Notes under the pieces: generated by a model
The model's input: only the letters and a program-made list of their open reading frames with translations
What the model was told of the DNA's origin: nothing
The model's database searches: none
Position numbers and translations under genes: made by a program
NCBI GenBank assembly: GCA_021736385.1
Contig: JAIPFY010000023.1
Span: 1 to 43,036 of the forward strand
From: Spirochaetia bacterium
GTDB taxonomy: Bacteria; Spirochaetota; Spirochaetia; CAKZLE01
Direction of reading: 5' to 3'
DNA: 43,036 bases
In this document: piece by piece, positions 41,639-43,036 of the stretch
Layout of the letters: each line of letters begins with the position of its first letter
How positions within the stretch are numbered: the stretch's first letter is position 1

Positions 41639-41909
41639 GCTGCTGCAGTCATTCAGAGGGTTTCTGCAGGGGTTCGGGGAAGCTGCCATGCACAAGGCGA
41701 CGGCCCAGATCGAGTATGAGGCGCGTGAGATGGAGCACTCCTTTGCCCTGATGCTCTTCGGCAATGCCGTGGGGCTTCCCTCTCCGCCGATCGCAGTCAC
41801 GCTGGAGCTGCTGCCCCTGATGAGTGGGGATCTGGAGCTGATGCTCCTTCGGGCATCTCAGACGGGGAACGGGCTGAGTGAACTGGCCAGCATCATGGGG
41901 GAACCATAG
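41616..41909 (+). CDS. Small protein of unknown function next to an ArsA-like ATPase
   Basis: A 97-residue mainly helical protein starting at one of three consecutive methionine codons (41616, 41619, 41622); I list the first. It overlaps the upstream membrane protein gene by 23 bases, and its TAG is followed directly by the ATPase ATG, so translation is tightly coupled. The N-terminal third is amphipathic with two glycine turns (FRGFLQGFGEA), and the C-terminal half is leucine-rich and acidic (LELLPLMSGDLELMLLRA). No known family. The overlap suggests a role with the ATPase. Confidence 0.65.
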   Translation: MMMNYLLRLLQSFRGFLQGFGEAAMHKATAQIEYEAREMEHSFALMLFGNAVGLPSPPIAVTLELLPLMSGDLELMLLRASQTGNGLSELASIMGEP

Positions 41910-42800
41910 ATGGCGAATGTGCGGATCTTCATCGGAAAGGGAGGGGTGGGGAAATCGACCTGTGCCTCCCTCGAAGCCGTGAGGTCTCAGGCAGGCGGTA
42001 TCGATACCCTGCTGGATTCCATGGACCCGGCACATAATCTTCATGACATCTTTCGCGTGCCGCTGAGTTCCCGGGGGACCCGCATCCTGCCGGGACTGAC
42101 GATCAGGGAATCAGATAAACAGAAGATGATCAGAGCGTACCTGAAGAGCATCCGCACAGAGCTCAAAGGGATCTACCACTATCAGCAGGCACTGAACATC
42201 GACAGCTATTTCTCGATCCTCTCCCATGCCCCGGGGATGGAAGAGCATGCAGCGCTGCTGGTGCTGCAGCGCTGCTATGAGGATCACAGACATGAGCAGA
42301 TCATCATCGATACCCCGCCGACCGCACTGACACTGAAGATGCTGGCCCTGCCGAAAGTCAATCTGGAATGGATCAGCCATCTGGTCGAGATGCGCAGACA
42401 GATCGTCAGCAAGAAGAACGGGGTGGCGAAGATACGCAAGGAGCAGATGGCGACACTCGAGGAGGATCCGGTCTATGCACGGTTGATGACCATGAGTGAT
42501 CGCTATCGGTCGCTGATCGCCTCTCTTGAGGACAGCAGTACCACCGAGATCGATCTGGTGATGAATGAGGATGAACTGAGTCTTGCAGAGAGTCTGATGA
42601 TCAGGCAGGAGCTGGAAGTGCTGGGGTTGTCGGTGCACAGAGTACTGCTCAATAAGGCCGGCAGGTCATCCCCCTATGTGCAGAGGATCCGAGCCGCTTT
42701 TCCTCACTCCTCGATCGAGGTGGTCAGCCGGCATCCCGGCGAACTGACAGGAATGGATCAGCTGCAGCAGCATGTTCAGAAGACAGCGATCGTTCTGTGA
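41910..42800 (+). CDS. ArsA/GET3-family ATPase
   Basis: A 296-residue single-domain ATPase of the SIMIBI class. The deviant Walker A GKGGVGKST is at residues 9-17 with the signature lysine K10. SMDPAHNLHDIF corresponds to the switch I region (DPAHSLSD in GET3), and IIDTPPTALTLKMLALP to switch II (DTAPTGHTLR). GET3 and ArsA ATPases target tail-anchored membrane proteins or energise arsenite efflux. The metal-binding cysteines of ArsA are absent and no arsB or arsR is nearby, so arsenic is unlikely. It starts right after the small protein gene. Bacterial single-domain relatives are poorly characterised. Confidence 0.85.
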   Translation: MANVRIFIGKGGVGKSTCASLEAVRSQAGGIDTLLDSMDPAHNLHDIFRVPLSSRGTRILPGLTIRESDKQKMIRAYLKSIRTELKGIYHYQQALNIDSYFSILSHAPGMEEHAALLVLQRCYEDHRHEQIIIDTPPTALTLKMLALPKVNLEWISHLVEMRRQIVSKKNGVAKIRKEQMATLEEDPVYARLMTMSDRYRSLIASLEDSSTTEIDLVMNEDELSLAESLMIRQELEVLGLSVHRVLLNKAGRSSPYVQRIRAAFPHSSIEVVSRHPGELTGMDQLQQHVQKTAIVL

Positions 42801-42808
42801 TACAGGAC

Positions 42809-42846
42809 CCGGGACTGCTGAGTATCGATGTGCCCAGCAGTCCCGG
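42809..42846. terminator. Hairpin between convergent genes
   Basis: CCGGGACTGCTG (42809-42820) and CAGCAGTCCCGG (42835-42846) form a perfect 12-bp stem with a 14-base loop. It sits 8 bases after the ATPase stop and 16 bases after the stop of the opposing gene, the place of a bidirectional terminator. Neither flank has a long U-tract. Confidence 0.6.
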
Positions 42847-42862
42847 CCTTGCAGGTCGTGTG

Positions 42863-43036
42863 TTATCGCATCTTCTTCACAAGGACTTCAGCAGCCTTGA
42901 TCAGCGGGTATCCTGCAGGTGATCCGGTCAGCAGCGGCTGGGTGCCGATCTGCATCGTCAGCAGGGACTTCACTGTGACCCTGTTCTGAATCAGGAACCC
43001 TATGGCATTCGTCAGTTCTCCCGCACTCAATCCACC
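42863..43036 (-). CDS. C-terminal end of an unidentified protein, possibly an FAD/NAD-dependent oxidoreductase (partial)
   Basis: Only the last 57 residues and a TAA stop at 42863-42865 lie in the window. The text (SAGELTNAIGFLIQNRVTV, MQIGTQPLLTGSPAGYPLI, KAAEVLVKKMR) looks like the dimerisation end of a pyridine-nucleotide-disulfide oxidoreductase, but this is a weak match by eye. The frame is convergent with the ATPase gene and begins beyond the right edge. Confidence 0.5.
   Translation of the reverse strand, partial: GGLSAGELTNAIGFLIQNRVTVKSLLTMQIGTQPLLTGSPAGYPLIKAAEVLVKKMR

Noticed and set aside
41910-42800. Arsenite efflux ATPase (ArsA)
   Set aside because: The metal-binding cysteines and the second ATPase domain of ArsA are absent, and no ars genes are nearby.
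1-43036. CRISPR arrays, insertion sequences, prophage or attachment sites
   Set aside because: No regularly spaced repeats, transposase or integrase text, or flanking direct repeats were seen anywhere in the window.

Overview
The window looks like chromosome of an anaerobic, two-membraned bacterium with moderately high GC. A spirochaete (Sphaerochaeta/Spirochaeta type) is my best guess, from the combination of corrinoid methyl transfer, a fused DAK2-DegV protein, a CBS/DRTGG pyrophosphatase, long PAS kinases and a complete RND efflux operon with a TolC-type channel. No rRNA, tRNA, CRISPR, phage or insertion sequence was seen, so the taxonomic call rests on gene content only.

Positions 1-7000 (all minus strand) form a corrinoid-dependent methyltransferase locus. 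In transcription order it has an iron-sulfur activator of corrinoid proteins, a PocR-AraC regulator, a promoter with a cobalamin riboswitch, a corrinoid protein, a UroD-family methyltransferase fused to a thioredoxin-like domain, a CobW/COG0523 GTPase, and a MetH-activation-like protein cut by the window edge. The riboswitch in front of B12-using genes, the UroD-thioredoxin fusion and the altered metal sites make this the most interesting system here. Its substrate is unknown.

Positions 7000-14200 hold mainly metabolic genes: a dihydropyrimidinase/hydantoinase, a gamma-carbonic-anhydrase-like protein, cytidine deaminase, a second stand-alone UroD-like protein divergent from an AraC regulator, ribose-5-phosphate isomerase B, and a regulated manganese pyrophosphatase whose promoter overlaps that of rpiB.

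Positions 14200-26000 hold a heterodimeric ABC exporter with one degenerate ATP site, an orphan PAS histidine kinase, a PfkB sugar kinase, and a lipid gene set (fused FakA-FakB, PlsY, DUF1295 membrane protein) that plausibly channels exogenous fatty acids to acyl-phosphate and then lysophosphatidate. A spherulin-4-like protein and a lipocalin lipoprotein follow.

Positions 26000-43036 hold an adaptor/RND/TolC efflux operon, a SlyD-like isomerase, a large orphan hybrid kinase, a VF530-family small protein that appears to start at AUC, an NhaC antiporter, a CstA transporter with an 18-bp palindrome across its start site, and a run of small membrane protein, unknown small protein and ArsA/GET3-like ATPase. 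A cut gene enters from the right edge. Several intergenic inverted repeats are listed as candidate operators. Hairpins between genes mostly lack a clear U-tract, so the terminator calls are modest.
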